Below are positions 9,511 to 17,956 of a DNA stretch of 64,000 nucleotides, piece after piece. A program made the position numbers and the translations under genes. Within the stretch, counting starts at the first letter, position 1, and the number at the start of each line of letters is the position of its first letter. Origin of the DNA: Dyella sp. 2HG41-7 (GTDB taxonomy: Bacteria; Pseudomonadota; Gammaproteobacteria; Xanthomonadales; Rhodanobacteraceae); NCBI RefSeq assembly GCF_021390675.1, contig NZ_JAJEJV010000003.1, forward strand, positions 234,293 to 298,292. Reading direction: 5' to 3'. The notes beneath the pieces are model-generated. The model was not told the DNA's origin, ran no database searches, and saw nothing but the letters and a program-made list of their open reading frames with translations.

Positions 9511-12500
9511 TCAACTCGGCGCCAGCAACGCATCCAGATCAGCCTGATCGAAACTGAGCTTTTCGCGCGTACCGCCACCCTCAAGCACCGCTTCGGCTAG
9601 CTCCGCTTTGCGCGCCTTCAATTCTTCGATGCGCTCTTCCACCGTACCCGCCGTAATCAAACGGAACACAAACACCGGTTTATCCTGACCGATGCGATGC
9701 GCGCGATCGCTCGCCTGCGCTTCCGCCGCGGGATTCCACCACGGATCGTAGTGAATGACGGTATCTGCGGCGGTGAGGTTGAGACCGACGCCACCCGCTT
9801 TCAACGAAAGCAGGAACAACGGCACATCGCCTTCCTGGAATCGCTGCACCGGTTCGGCACGATCGCGCGTTTCGCCCGTCAACATCACATAGCTCACGCG
9901 ACGACGCTCCAATTCGTTCGCGATGAGCTTGAGCATTTCGGTGAACTGCGAGAACAGCAGCACCTTGCGCCCTTCCGCCAGCAGCGCCGGCAACATGTCC
10001 ATCAGCAATTCAAACTTGGCGGAATCGCGCACGCCGCGCGCCGCTTCGAGCTTCACCAATCGCGGATCGCAACATACCTGACGCAATTTGAGCAGCGCAT
10101 CCAGCACAACGATGCCGCTATGCGCGATGCCACGTTGTGCGATCACCTCGCGCAATTCGTCCGCCAACGACAAACGCAGGCTTTCGTACAACTCGCGCTG
10201 ACGTCCGTCGAGCACCACGCGACGCGTAATTTCCGTCTTCGACGGCAGCTCCGACGCGACCTGCGATTTCGTTCTGCGCAAAATAAATGGCGCGAGACGA
10301 CGATTGAGGCGCGCCTGGCAATCTTCGTCGCGCTGCTTTTCGATCGGCACGCGATAGTGACGACGGAACGCGCCTTCGTCGCCGAGCAAACCGGGCACGG
10401 CCAGATCCACCTGCGACCACAATTCGCCGAGATGATTTTCCAGCGGCGTACCGGTGAGGCAAATGCAACGGGGCGCACGCAAGGTCAATGCCGCGCGGCG
10501 CGCCTGTGTGCGCGGGTTTTTCACTTGCTGCGCTTCGTCGAACACGATCAATGAGAACGGTTGTTTGCGCAGCGTCACCACGTCGCGCGGCAGCAGCGCG
10601 TAGCTGGTGAGAATGATGTCTTGCGCGGCGATCTGCGAAAAATCGCCGCTGCGTTGCGGACCATGCAAGGCGAGCGCGCGTAGCGACGGCGCGAAGCGCG
10701 CGATTTCCGCCAACCAGTTCGGAATCAAACTGGTTGGCACCACGATCAAGGCAGGCTGCTGCAACGAACCGCGTTCTTTCAACGCAAGCAGATGCGTAAT
10801 CAACTGCAGCGTTTTGCCCAAGCCCATATCGTCGGCCAACACACCGCCGACGCCTGCTTCGGCCAGCGCGTTCAACCAACGCAAACCCTCGCGTTGATAC
10901 GGACGCAATTCGACCGTCAAACCTTCCGGTACCGCATCGCTTGCGCGTTCGGCGGCGTCGCGCAAGCGCGCGGTGAACCCACGTAACTGATCCGGCGCCT
11001 GCAATTCGCCGCCTGCAGGCAACGCTTCGACGATTTCTTCGAGTCGACCGGCCTGCACGCGCGGCAAGTGCAATTTCTTTTTCGGTTTTTCGAGATATTC
11101 GGCGAGCGGCGCGAGCAAGCCGCGCAGTTCTTTCAAACGCACGGGCACGCGGCGACGTTCGTCGACCGGCGCGTACCACACAGCGTCTTCGGGCTCGTTG
11201 GGCGCGGGGCTCAGATTGAGCTGATGTTCGGCCAGCGCTTGCGCCACAGCGGGCAACAAGTTGCGGCGTTTGCCTTCGACTTCGATGCCGATTTCCAGAT
11301 CGAACGCATGGTCGTCGGCGTCTTCCACCACGTTGCCGTACCAGCGCACCGGACCTTCCAGCACTTCGAACGGAAAACTCGGTGCGTATTCGAGTACGAA
11401 ACCTTCCGCTTCGAGTTTCGGCCGCAGCGCGAGCCAGCGCGCAGGGGTGTTCACTTCGAGCGCGCCGGCGTGGCCTTTGCCGGGGAACAGCCAGGCGTCT
11501 TCGGGCAAGGTGTCGGCCAGATCCCACGGCAGACCTTCGGTGTCTACGCCCAGCGTGAGGCCGGCGCGTTCAAGCTGCTCCATGGTGGAAAGCTCTTCCG
11601 CGCGCTTGCGGGTGATTTCCACCAGCTGACCGTTGCGCACGCGGCGCACTAGCGGCTCGCCGCCACGTCCGGGCAGGCGTTCGCCGGCGTAATCGAAGGC
11701 AAGGCGCGCGTACGCGAGCGGCGGCGTGCCGGCGGCAAGGCGCGCGTGACGCGTCAGCGCATGCAGGATCAGCACCGGCTTGGGCGCAAGTTCCGCGCGG
11801 CGCAATTCGTCGAACACCTGCGGTAGCGGCACGCGATGCGCGAGACGACTCGTCGGCAAGGTGCGGCGCAGGGTGCGGCTGTATTCGTGTTTGAGCGGCG
11901 GCAGGTCGAGCCAGTGCGTTTCTTCTGGATCGGCGTCGAGGTGACCGAGTTCGGCGCGCTCGGCGTCCAAGAACCACAAACCGTCGACGCGCAGCAGGCG
12001 CTGGCTGTGCGGCAGCGCCGGCAACAGGCGCTGGCTGCCGTCCTGCTCCAGTTGCCAATGCCAGTTGAGCTGATGGGATTTTCCGCGCGACAACCGCAAA
12101 CCGCCCAAGCCGCCGAGGAAGCACGGCGCGGTATCGAGCATGTCCGCCAGCAAGGCATTGCCGACGTGGCCGATCAAGCGCGCGTAGCTGCGCGACTTGC
12201 GCACGGTTTGCGGCAGGCCCAGCAAGGCCGTCGCCAGTCGCTGTTCGTGCAGCGGCAGCGAGGTGTGCTGAAGCAATTTGCTTTCCAGCGGCGCGGGGCG
12301 CGTGAAGCGTCCGTGTTCGCTCGGCACCAGCAATACCGGCGCGGCGTCCAGGCGTGCGTACGGCACGCCTTCCTCCGGCATTACTTCGAAAAAGAAACCC
12401 AGCACGACATGTTCGTGCGTCGGAGCCGTAGCGGGCTTGGCCAGCAGCTTGCGCCACACGCCGGGCAGGCTTTCCTCGCGCTCGTCATTGCGGGCGGAAG

Positions 12501-12540
12501 GATCGCGTTGCTGTTTCTCGTCCGGTAGGTGCATGCGCAT
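9511..12540 (-). CDS. SNF2-family DEAD/DEAH-box helicase (RapA/SWI2-like)
   Basis: 1009 aa. The C-terminal half is a complete SNF2 motor: motif I LADDMGLGKTLQ, Ia VVPTSLIPNWLAEI, II FDEAQQVKN, III CLTGTPLENHLGELWS, then the helicase C domain with VLLFSQFTEMLK, GGVGLNLTAADTVIHYDPWWNP and QASDRAHRIGQ. The N-terminal ~480 residues are family-specific with no zinc SWIM cysteines visible. Such proteins are ATP-dependent DNA translocases that remodel nucleoprotein complexes; the bacterial role is not well defined. The start has AGGGA five bases upstream. It stands alone, upstream of gpsA on the same strand but 95 bp away. Confidence 0.93.
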   Translation of the reverse strand: MRMHLPDEKQQRDPSARNDEREESLPGVWRKLLAKPATAPTHEHVVLGFFFEVMPEEGVPYARLDAAPVLLVPSEHGRFTRPAPLESKLLQHTSLPLHEQRLATALLGLPQTVRKSRSYARLIGHVGNALLADMLDTAPCFLGGLGGLRLSRGKSHQLNWHWQLEQDGSQRLLPALPHSQRLLRVDGLWFLDAERAELGHLDADPEETHWLDLPPLKHEYSRTLRRTLPTSRLAHRVPLPQVFDELRRAELAPKPVLILHALTRHARLAAGTPPLAYARLAFDYAGERLPGRGGEPLVRRVRNGQLVEITRKRAEELSTMEQLERAGLTLGVDTEGLPWDLADTLPEDAWLFPGKGHAGALEVNTPARWLALRPKLEAEGFVLEYAPSFPFEVLEGPVRWYGNVVEDADDHAFDLEIGIEVEGKRRNLLPAVAQALAEHQLNLSPAPNEPEDAVWYAPVDERRRVPVRLKELRGLLAPLAEYLEKPKKKLHLPRVQAGRLEEIVEALPAGGELQAPDQLRGFTARLRDAAERASDAVPEGLTVELRPYQREGLRWLNALAEAGVGGVLADDMGLGKTLQLITHLLALKERGSLQQPALIVVPTSLIPNWLAEIARFAPSLRALALHGPQRSGDFSQIAAQDIILTSYALLPRDVVTLRKQPFSLIVFDEAQQVKNPRTQARRAALTLRAPRCICLTGTPLENHLGELWSQVDLAVPGLLGDEGAFRRHYRVPIEKQRDEDCQARLNRRLAPFILRRTKSQVASELPSKTEITRRVVLDGRQRELYESLRLSLADELREVIAQRGIAHSGIVVLDALLKLRQVCCDPRLVKLEAARGVRDSAKFELLMDMLPALLAEGRKVLLFSQFTEMLKLIANELERRRVSYVMLTGETRDRAEPVQRFQEGDVPLFLLSLKAGGVGLNLTAADTVIHYDPWWNPAAEAQASDRAHRIGQDKPVFVFRLITAGTVEERIEELKARKAELAEAVLEGGGTREKLSFDQADLDALLAPS

Positions 12541-12635
12541 GCGATCCCTGGAGCGATCAAAACCTTGAGCTTAGCAGCGATTCGGGTGCGCATCGCAAGC
12601 GAAATGCGCGGACGTCGATCACGGCGCGAAATTGC

Positions 12636-13661
12636 TCAATGCGTTCCGAACAAACCTTGGGGATATTCCGGCTTCTGCTCGCGCGCCATCAAGGCTTTCA
12701 AGCCTTCCACCGGCGTGACTTCGCCGTGCAAGACGGCGCGCACGCCGTTGCTGATCGGAAGATCCAGGCCGTGCTTGTCGGCCAAGCGCATCACTTCGTC
12801 GGCGGTGACGACACTTTCGACAACCTGACCGATCTGCGCCACGGCTTCGTCGATGCCGATGCCCTGCCCCAGCGCCAAGCCGAGGCGACGGTTGCGCGAC
12901 AAATCGCCCGTGCAGGTAAGCACCAGATCGCCCAGGCCGGACAAGCCCATCAACGTTTCCGGCCGCGCGCCGAGCGCGACGCCCAGGCGAAGCATCTCGT
13001 TCATACCGCGCGTGATCAGGCCGGCGCGGGCGTTGAGCCCCAACCGCATGCCGTCGGCGACGCCGGTGGCGACCGCCAGCACGTTTTTCATGGCGCCGCC
13101 CAGTTCCGCGCCGAGCACGTCGTTGCCGGTGTATGCGCGGAAGTTCGGCGCGTGCAGCAAGGTGGCGAGTTGCCGGGCGAAGGTTTCGTTTTCCGAATGC
13201 ACGGTGACGGCGCTCGGCATGCCGGACGCCACTTCGCGGGCGAACGACGGCCCGGTGATCACCGCCGCCGCCCGACCCGGCAGCTTCTCCGCCACCAGCT
13301 CATGCAGAAAACGACCCGTGCCGGGCTCAAAGCCCTTGGTCGCCCACGCGATGTTCGCGCCCGGTTCGAGCAACGGCGCGATCTCGGTAAGCATTTCGGC
13401 GAAAGCATGACTGGGCACCACGATCAAGACGATCGTGGCGCCGCGCACCGCGTCGGCCAGATCGGGCTCGAAATCGAGCCCCGGCGGCAATTCGAGATCC
13501 GGCAGGTAGCGCTGGTTGCGGCGCGTAACCGCCATCGATTCCAGGGCCGCCTTGTTGCGGCCCCACAGCCGGGTCGGCACGCCGTTGCGCGCCGCCAGCG
13601 TGGCGAGTGCCGTTCCCCAGGAACCCGCGCCCAGGACAGCCAAAACCGGCTGATCGGTCAT
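12636..13661 (-). CDS. gpsA: NAD(P)-dependent glycerol-3-phosphate dehydrogenase
   Basis: 341 aa. It reduces dihydroxyacetone phosphate to sn-glycerol-3-phosphate for phospholipid synthesis, in the cytoplasm. The N-terminal Rossmann fold is [19 protein letters not shown]; later landmarks are [36 protein letters not shown] (catalytic Lys) and [19 protein letters not shown]. It starts 17 bp after the secB stop, so the two share a transcript; this secB-gpsA order is common in proteobacteria. The product feeds PlsB, encoded at 32.1 kb. Confidence 0.97.
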   Translation of the reverse strand: MTDQPVLAVLGAGSWGTALATLAARNGVPTRLWGRNKAALESMAVTRRNQRYLPDLELPPGLDFEPDLADAVRGATIVLIVVPSHAFAEMLTEIAPLLEPGANIAWATKGFEPGTGRFLHELVAEKLPGRAAAVITGPSFAREVASGMPSAVTVHSENETFARQLATLLHAPNFRAYTGNDVLGAELGGAMKNVLAVATGVADGMRLGLNARAGLITRGMNEMLRLGVALGARPETLMGLSGLGDLVLTCTGDLSRNRRLGLALGQGIGIDEAVAQIGQVVESVVTADEVMRLADKHGLDLPISNGVRAVLHGEVTPVEGLKALMAREQKPEYPQGLFGTH

Positions 13662-13678
13662 GTTGGAGGCCTGTTGGC

Positions 13679-14179
13679 TCAGCTGTTGAGCGTGGGGGCC
13701 TCGCCGCCCGCCATGCGGCGCTGCTGCTCGGCGTACAGGGCTTCAAAATTGATCGGCTGCAGCAGGAACGGCGGGAAGCCGCCTTCCTGCACCAGGCTGG
13801 AAATCACCTGGCGGGCATAGGGGAACAGCAGATTCGGGCAGTAGCTGCCGATCACGCCGGCCTGGTCGGCCTCGTTGAAACCGGCAATGCCGAACAAGCC
13901 CGCCTGCTTCACTTCCGCCAGATAAGCGGTGCGCTCGTTCAGGGTGCAGGTCAGGGTGAGGGTGAGCACCACTTCGAACATGTCGTTGCCCAGGCCGGTG
14001 GCCTGCTGGGACAGGTTGAGCTGAACCTGCGGCGCCTCGGTGATTTCGCCGATATCCTGGAAAATCTGCGGTGCGTTGGGGGCTTCGAAGGACACGTCCT
14101 TGACGTAGATTTTCTGCAGCGCGAGCTGCGGCTGGTTGGCCTGGCTGCTGGCCTGGCCGTTGGCGGTGATCTCTGCCAT
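13679..14179 (-). CDS. secB: Protein-export chaperone SecB
   Basis: 166 aa. A cytosolic tetrameric chaperone that keeps preproteins unfolded and delivers them to SecA. Family landmarks are [17 protein letters not shown] near the N-terminus, [11 protein letters not shown] in the core beta strands, and the conserved C-terminal half [20 protein letters not shown] followed by [15 protein letters not shown]. The C-terminal tail is slightly longer than that of E. coli (155 aa). It is the first gene of a secB-gpsA unit and divergent from rpmB. Confidence 0.97.
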   Translation of the reverse strand: MAEITANGQASSQANQPQLALQKIYVKDVSFEAPNAPQIFQDIGEITEAPQVQLNLSQQATGLGNDMFEVVLTLTLTCTLNERTAYLAEVKQAGLFGIAGFNEADQAGVIGSYCPNLLFPYARQVISSLVQEGGFPPFLLQPINFEALYAEQQRRMAGGEAPTLNS

Positions 14180-14486
14180 GGGTATCCCTCGGTTCTAAAA
14201 GGCTGTGCGCGTGAGGCGCAAAGAAAAAGGATTGTTCCATACATCCCCGTTTGTCGCTATGTGGGGCTGTGGATGAAATACCCCAACCGATTGCATAGAC
14301 GGGCATTTTTCAGGGATAATGCACGGCTCGCCCTCCTCGACCCGGCCATCCGGGCATGTCCGCAACGCGATGTGGACCTCACGACCACGGCGAGAAGCAA
14401 CACCCTCCAGCATCGCGTGGCGCACTGCGCCGCTGGGCCGATGTCGCCCTGGCCAACGGGCGGTAAACAAAATTACGGAGGTCATC
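14180..14486. promoter_or_regulatory. Divergent secB / rpmB control region with an rpmB promoter
   Basis: A 307-bp gap. A good sigma70-like promoter for rpmB on the plus strand is TTGCAT (14291-14296) and GATAAT (14315-14320), 18 bp apart. It would give a ~160-nt GC-rich 5' leader before rpmB, long enough for structure-based control, though I recognise no known ribosomal leader. The secB promoter is presumably in 14180-14290 on the minus strand but I see no clear elements. Confidence 0.55.
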
Positions 14487-14723
14487 ATGGCCCGTGTATG
14501 CCAAGTCACCGGAAAAGGTGTGCAGACCGGCAACAACGTCTCGCACGCAAACAACAAGACCCGTCGCCGCTGGTTGCCCAACCTGCATGAGCGTCGCTTC
14601 TGGGTCGCCAGCGAAAACCGCTGGGTGAAACTGCGCGTCTCCAACCAGGCGCTGCGCACCATCGACAAGAAGGGCATCGAGGCCGTGATCGCCGACCTGC
14701 GTGCCCGCGGCGAGAAGATCTGA
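14487..14723 (+). CDS. rpmB: Large-subunit ribosomal protein L28
   Basis: 78 aa, the exact length of the family. It starts [20 protein letters not shown]; the residues [14 protein letters not shown] and [16 protein letters not shown] are typical. GGAGG at 14477-14481 fixes the ATG at 14487; the longer frame upstream of it is untranslated leader. It has no zinc-binding CxxC pair beyond the single Cys5, as in other proteobacterial L28. It is 13 bp ahead of rpmG in the conserved rpmB-rpmG pair. Confidence 0.98.
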   Translation: MARVCQVTGKGVQTGNNVSHANNKTRRRWLPNLHERRFWVASENRWVKLRVSNQALRTIDKKGIEAVIADLRARGEKI

Positions 14724-14736
14724 GGAGCGTTGAGCC

Positions 14737-14904
14737 ATGTCTAAGAGCAAAAGCGACAAGATCCGTTTGATCTCCTCGGCCGGTACCGGCCACTTCTACA
14801 CCACGCAGAAGAACAAGAAGAACACCCCGGACAAATTCGAATTCAAGAAATACGATCCGGTAGTCCGCAAGCACGTGATGTACAAGGAAGGCAAGATCAA
14901 GTGA
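14737..14904 (+). CDS. rpmG: Large-subunit ribosomal protein L33
   Basis: 55 aa, starting [20 protein letters not shown] and ending [21 protein letters not shown]-type ribosome-binding site lies just upstream (TGAGGAGCG, 14721-14729), overlapping the rpmB stop. No cysteine is present, so this is the zinc-independent (C-minus) form of L33. It is the last gene of the rpmB-rpmG operon and is followed by an intrinsic terminator at 14955-14985. Confidence 0.97.
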   Translation: MSKSKSDKIRLISSAGTGHFYTTQKNKKNTPDKFEFKKYDPVVRKHVMYKEGKIK

Positions 14905-14954
14905 TTCGTCGTTAGACGAGTCCGTCGGGAAAACCGGGATCGTAGCTTTCAATT

Positions 14955-14985
14955 AAAACCCGCCCTTGTGGCGGGTTTTTCTTTT
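14955..14985 (+). terminator. Intrinsic terminator of rpmB-rpmG
   Basis: An 8-bp stem, AACCCGCC / GGCGGGTT, with loop CTTGT and a T-rich tail (TTTCTTTT). It lies 50 bp after the rpmG stop codon and closes the ribosomal operon before the accessory patch begins. Confidence 0.9.
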
Positions 14986-15063
14986 GGGGGAATGCATGGT
15001 GTTTTTGATTGCCAACATGTCGCGAACTGTTGCCAGTCACATTCCAGAGTTGGCATCGCCGCG

Positions 15064-15091
15064 GCGTCCGCTTTGCGTCGAAAGCGGACGC
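15064..15091. repeat. Palindromic repeat, CGAAAGCGGAC family, copy 1
   Basis: A perfect 11-bp stem, GCGTCCGCTTT / AAAGCGGACGC, with loop GCGTCG. The core GTCGAAAGCGGAC recurs at 15554, 17897, 18326 and (one change) 18618. It lies 30 bp beyond the 3' end of the 103-aa membrane-protein gene on the minus strand. Confidence 0.75.
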
Positions 15092-15121
15092 ATATTCCGA
15101 CCCAGTTGGATTAGCACGATT

Positions 15122-15433
15122 TCAATGGCCCGACACTGCTAGGTGCACAAATACAGCAAGCGCCCAAACCATAAAGGGAACGGCAAGGCACCAAAATATG
15201 GCATGCCAATAACTGATTTCACGCCGCATCCAAGGGCGACCAGCCCGATTTAGGCTCCAGAAAAACAACGGAAGCAAGGCAAAGAAGAAGACAGTCGGAT
15301 AGCCAAGTTGATCAGCCTCAAGGCCGCCAAAGAGAAATACGACTGGGAAAATCCACGCGAGTGCAAAAGCACGCCAATAAGTTCTTCCAGTTTTTAGTAG
15401 CGTCGCATGTTGAGGTTCACTCATTGACGTCAT
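15122..15433 (-). CDS. Small membrane protein of unknown function
   Basis: 103 aa. Three hydrophobic segments are visible: ALAWIFPVVFLFGGLEA, TVFFFALLPLFFWSL and AIFWCLAVPFMVWALAVFV, so it is probably an inner-membrane protein with three helices. I recognise no family. The region around it has lower GC than the flanking operons. A second in-frame Met at 15424 is possible; neither start has a convincing ribosome-binding site. It is the first of a run of small minus-strand genes each bordered by related palindromes. Confidence 0.6.
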   Translation of the reverse strand: MTSMSEPQHATLLKTGRTYWRAFALAWIFPVVFLFGGLEADQLGYPTVFFFALLPLFFWSLNRAGRPWMRREISYWHAIFWCLAVPFMVWALAVFVHLAVSGH

Positions 15434-15460
15434 TTCGTTCGTTTAATTTTCTTAATTTGA

Positions 15461-15567
15461 TGTCCACTTTGGGTTGCGGATTCAGCCGGTCGATGCAACA
15501 CACTAAAGACTGTGTGAGCAGCGGGAGTGTTGCATCGACCGGCTGAATCCGCAGTCGAAAGCGGACA
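15461..15567. repeat. Nested palindrome: CGAAAGCGGAC repeat split by a 27-bp inverted repeat
   Basis: Outer arms TGTCCACTTT (15461-15470) and AAAGCGGACA (15558-15567) pair with one mismatch. Between them sits a perfect 27-bp inverted repeat (15475-15501 with 15527-15553) around a 25-bp centre. The inner unit looks like a small insertion into the loop of the outer hairpin. Its right half plus the outer right arm (39 bp) recurs with one change at 18595-18633. It lies 16 bp beyond the 3' end of the 293-aa gene. Confidence 0.8.
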
Positions 15568-15582
15568 CTAGGATCGAACATA

Positions 15583-16464
15583 TCAGAGCAACCGTTCGGA
15601 CAGAACACTAAACGGGACGCTTGGAACGCGGAAGCAAAATGGCCTGCCTGTAGCGCCGATTTGCCTGAGGAATTTTCCTCTTTCAGGCTGATCCAATGAA
15701 GTCAGCGGCTCCACGGCGTCGATATCGACGGGTAGATCTATCTCTGCATACGCGAGTCGGGCGCAGTGTTCGACTTGTGAGATCGCACCATGTTGCAGAC
15801 ACAAGAAGGTAACGGCGCTGAGCCATGAGTCGAAAAACGGGGCGAGCGCTTGTGGCAATGATCGCTCGGACGTTGTTTCGGCAACACACTGAAAATCGGG
15901 CGCACTGCCCGCACCTGCGAAAATCATTGTGCTGAATTGCTCATTCAACGCTGCATGCTCGAACCTTTCAGCGAGGTGAGATGGCAGAGCATCGCTGAAA
16001 AGGCGAGTTCCTATCGCGTAGAGCGGATTGTCAAAGATGTTCTTGACGAACAGGACAGTCTTTTCTGTTGGGACATCACCTGGAAGCGCCTCGACATAAA
16101 ACCGCCAATTGCTTTGAAGCGGCGAGGGGAAAATTCGTCGAAGAGGTCCGGCAATTTTTGGCCCGAAATGGTCGTGCGCATAGGTAAGAACGGTGAAAAG
16201 CGTCGATCCATTACGTTGTTTGAGCACAACACCGGGTGGCACTAAATGGATAACGTCACTGACAGCGACCACCCATGTGCAATACACGACATTTTTGACA
16301 TCGCTAGCCAATGTCAAAAAAGGTAACCGGGAAAAAAGCGCACGGCGGAACCTCAGGAGCAATTGGCACGCGACTAACCGATTGATGAATTTTCCAAGCA
16401 GACCCGCTGTCGGGTACACAAATCCATTTTTATTTGTCATGTCCTCTACCGAATGACCTTCCAT
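15583..16464 (-). CDS. Uncharacterised 293-aa protein, possibly acetoacetate decarboxylase-like/DUF2071-like
   Basis: The ATG at 16464 was chosen because AAAGGGG lies six bases upstream; longer readings (TTG at 16533, ATG at 16521) are open. The central part (NVVYCTWVVAVSDVIHLVPP, LFTVLTYAHDHFGPKIAGPL, PSPLQSNWRFYVEALPG) loosely resembles the DUF2071/acetoacetate decarboxylase-fold proteins, which is a tentative impression. No catalytic lysine can be assigned. GC is lower than in the flanking operons. It is in the accessory patch and not clearly cotranscribed with anything. Confidence 0.65.
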   Translation of the reverse strand: MEGHSVEDMTNKNGFVYPTAGLLGKFINRLVACQLLLRFRRALFSRLPFLTLASDVKNVVYCTWVVAVSDVIHLVPPGVVLKQRNGSTLFTVLTYAHDHFGPKIAGPLRRIFPSPLQSNWRFYVEALPGDVPTEKTVLFVKNIFDNPLYAIGTRLFSDALPSHLAERFEHAALNEQFSTMIFAGAGSAPDFQCVAETTSERSLPQALAPFFDSWLSAVTFLCLQHGAISQVEHCARLAYAEIDLPVDIDAVEPLTSLDQPERGKFLRQIGATGRPFCFRVPSVPFSVLSERLL

Positions 16465-16560
16465 TGGACACCCCTTTGTCTTTGCCGTTGTCCGTTTCGG
16501 ATCGGAAACAAACACATCCATGGTATTCCACAATTACAGCGCAACGGAGCAGCGCCCTTA

Positions 16561-16585
16561 ACGGCCTGGCGAAAAGCCAGGCCGT
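16561..16585. terminator. Hairpin between the 293-aa gene and the small lipoprotein gene
   Basis: A perfect 10-bp stem, ACGGCCTGGC / GCCAGGCCGT, with loop GAAAA. It lies beyond the 3' end of the minus-strand lipoprotein gene and upstream of the 293-aa gene. There is no good T-tract on either strand, so a terminator role is only suggested. Confidence 0.45.
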
Positions 16586-16711
16586 CGTCTATTGAACGAA
16601 TACACAAAAGAGTTCTGCGGGAACGACATACGAATAGGCGAAATGAAGCCGGACGCGCTTACATCAAGCCGACATCCGCAAGACACAAACCCGGCAAAAC
16701 TTTCTCGAAGG

Positions 16712-16963
16712 CTATTTGCACTTATACGGGCTTTCGTTCGTCAACTCCTTATTGGTGTTGACGTCAACGATAGACACCGTTGCTCCTGGGTTCGCAAGGC
16801 AGAAGGCATTTCGTGCGGCATAGATATTCGAACCATGAGCATGCATAACAAAGAGAGCCGCTGTCCCGTCTTTTCTAACGGCGGTAACGCGATAATCACC
16901 TGACATTGTGACGCAGCCCGTTAGACCAAGGGCAAATGAAGCAAAGACAATCATCTTTTTCAT
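16712..16963 (-). CDS. Small lipoprotein of unknown function
   Basis: 83 aa. It starts MKKMIVFASFALGLTGC, a lipoprotein signal peptide with lipobox LTGC, so the mature protein would be anchored at Cys17 and face the periplasm. An AAGGA ribosome-binding site lies nine bases upstream of the ATG at 16963, which rules out the longer reading to 17071. Two further cysteines (in AFCLANPG and PYKCK) could form a disulfide. I recognise no family. It is 120 bp downstream of the 101-aa gene on the same strand. Confidence 0.75.
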   Translation of the reverse strand: MKKMIVFASFALGLTGCVTMSGDYRVTAVRKDGTAALFVMHAHGSNIYAARNAFCLANPGATVSIVDVNTNKELTNESPYKCK

Positions 16964-17083
16964 TTCAAATTCCTTTTTAATTTCGAATATCCACTCAACG
17001 ATAGAAATAGAGAAGGCGTGCCGACGAAAAACAAAGTCGACTTGTGCAGATTTTCGCGTCAGCGTGAGCATTTGAAGCCAAAA

Positions 17084-17389
17084 CTATTTGTCCATCACTT
17101 CATAGTGGGCAACCCAGCCGTCGCCAATTTCCTCAAAGCGCACATGTGCCGCTTCCGTCGACCCCGCGCTCATCTCCATCAATATTTCGACGGCTTTTAA
17201 GGCGAGCGAAAGTGCGCGGGTGTCTACGTAGGGGGAAAGTTGCATGGCATCGCGCATGACTTTGACAACGCCGTGCGCGTTTTCGATCAACATGTATGCG
17301 TCGTCGAGCAGGCGGAGCGGGTTAACGACGGGGGCGGGAAAATAACTGGTGCTGAGGGTAAGCCAAGCGCCAGGGGCCTTTTCTTTCAT
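17084..17389 (-). CDS. Hypothetical protein, 101 aa
   Basis: It starts MKEKAPGAWLTLSTSYFPAP with AAGGAT seven bases upstream. The middle is predicted helical (RLLDDAYMLIENAHGVVKVM, ALSLALKAVEILMEMS), ending in a VRFEEIGDGWVAHYEVMDK segment. It is reminiscent of small soluble proteins found in accessory regions of Pseudomonas and Xanthomonas, but I cannot name a family. No signal peptide or membrane segment is seen. It may be cotranscribed with the lipoprotein gene downstream. Confidence 0.6.
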   Translation of the reverse strand: MKEKAPGAWLTLSTSYFPAPVVNPLRLLDDAYMLIENAHGVVKVMRDAMQLSPYVDTRALSLALKAVEILMEMSAGSTEAAHVRFEEIGDGWVAHYEVMDK

Positions 17390-17529
17390 GGAAGAATCCT
17401 TTTCACAGTGCGCCGATCGCGCATGGCGTTATTCGCCGTGCACGCTTAAGTCCCGCCGCGTATTGCGCGCGGCGGGAAGGGGTGCAGGAAAAATCCTGCA
17501 TATGCAGAGGTTTTATCTGACTGAATTCT

Positions 17530-17646
17530 CTACAGACGCCCAGTTAGTCCCGACGCCGTCCAGTATGAGCGGCGGTGAAGCAGTGTGGCTCTCGGCGTGG
17601 CGGGGGCTCGTGGATGCGAGCGTGCCGTATGATCGGGGGTAACCAT
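17530..17646 (-). CDS. Doubtful 38-aa open frame with a strong ribosome-binding site
   Basis: The ATG at 17646 is preceded by AAGGAG at good spacing. The product (MVTPDHTARSHPRAPATPRA...) is very basic and of low complexity, typical of chance translation. The site could instead belong to a decayed gene or repeat. It is listed only because of the SD sequence. Confidence 0.2.
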   Translation of the reverse strand: MVTPDHTARSHPRAPATPRATLLHRRSYWTASGLTGRL

Positions 17647-17731
17647 GATCAACTCCTTGTCCTTTCGTTGGTTGTGGCCAGCGGATCGTTTGGGCTGCAA
17701 CCCAGGCGATCCGCGCTTTTGCTTCACTCAT

Positions 17732-17779
17732 GTCGGGTGTGCCGGGTTCTTTAGAGCAGGATGGGCACACCCGACTTTT
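17732..17779 (+). terminator. Terminator-like hairpin
   Basis: An 11-bp perfect stem, GTCGGGTGTGC (17732-17742) / GCACACCCGAC (17765-17775), with a 22-base loop and a TTTT run directly after on the plus strand. No plus-strand gene upstream is certain, so its purpose is unclear. Confidence 0.45.
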
Positions 17780-17893
17780 GGACCTTCGCATGAATGCGGC
17801 ATGGTCATCTGTCAGCGAACGCGGATTCGATGACAGCGGGAAAGCTGATCTATGAGTGCTCGCCGGATAAGTGCGGGGAAGCATTATCAGATT

Positions 17894-17910
17894 TGGGTCG
17901 AAAGCGGACC
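17894..17910. repeat. CGAAAGCGGAC repeat, core copy
   Basis: The 17-base sequence TGGGTCGAAAGCGGACC is identical at 18323-18339. It lies 47 bp beyond the 3' end of the minus-strand 112-aa gene. The opposite arm of the hairpin is not preserved here. Confidence 0.7.
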
Positions 17911-17956
17911 ATTTGCATCGCCTTCGTGCGAACTGGAACTCCATATCGTGAACTGG

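Larger units (their letters stand above)
17390..17956. other. 567-bp stretch without a convincing gene; several hairpins
   Basis: It contains hairpins at 17452-17476 (CCCGCCGCG / CGCGGCGGG) and 17483-17500 (TGCAGGA / TCCTGCA), a terminator-like structure at 17732-17779, and a repeat core at 17894-17910. Open frames of up to 143 codons on the minus strand have odd composition (runs of Ser, His, Pro, Arg) and look non-coding. One short frame with a strong ribosome-binding site is listed separately. Confidence 0.5.

Noticed and set aside
12639-13820. A 393-codon open frame on the plus strand opposite gpsA and secB
   Set aside because: Antisense shadow of high-GC genes; gpsA and secB are certain, and the antisense product is Arg/Gln/His-rich with no recognisable domain.
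17513-17944. A 143-codon minus-strand frame in the accessory patch
   Set aside because: Low-complexity composition, overlaps hairpins and the CGAAAGCGGAC repeat, and no ribosome-binding site.
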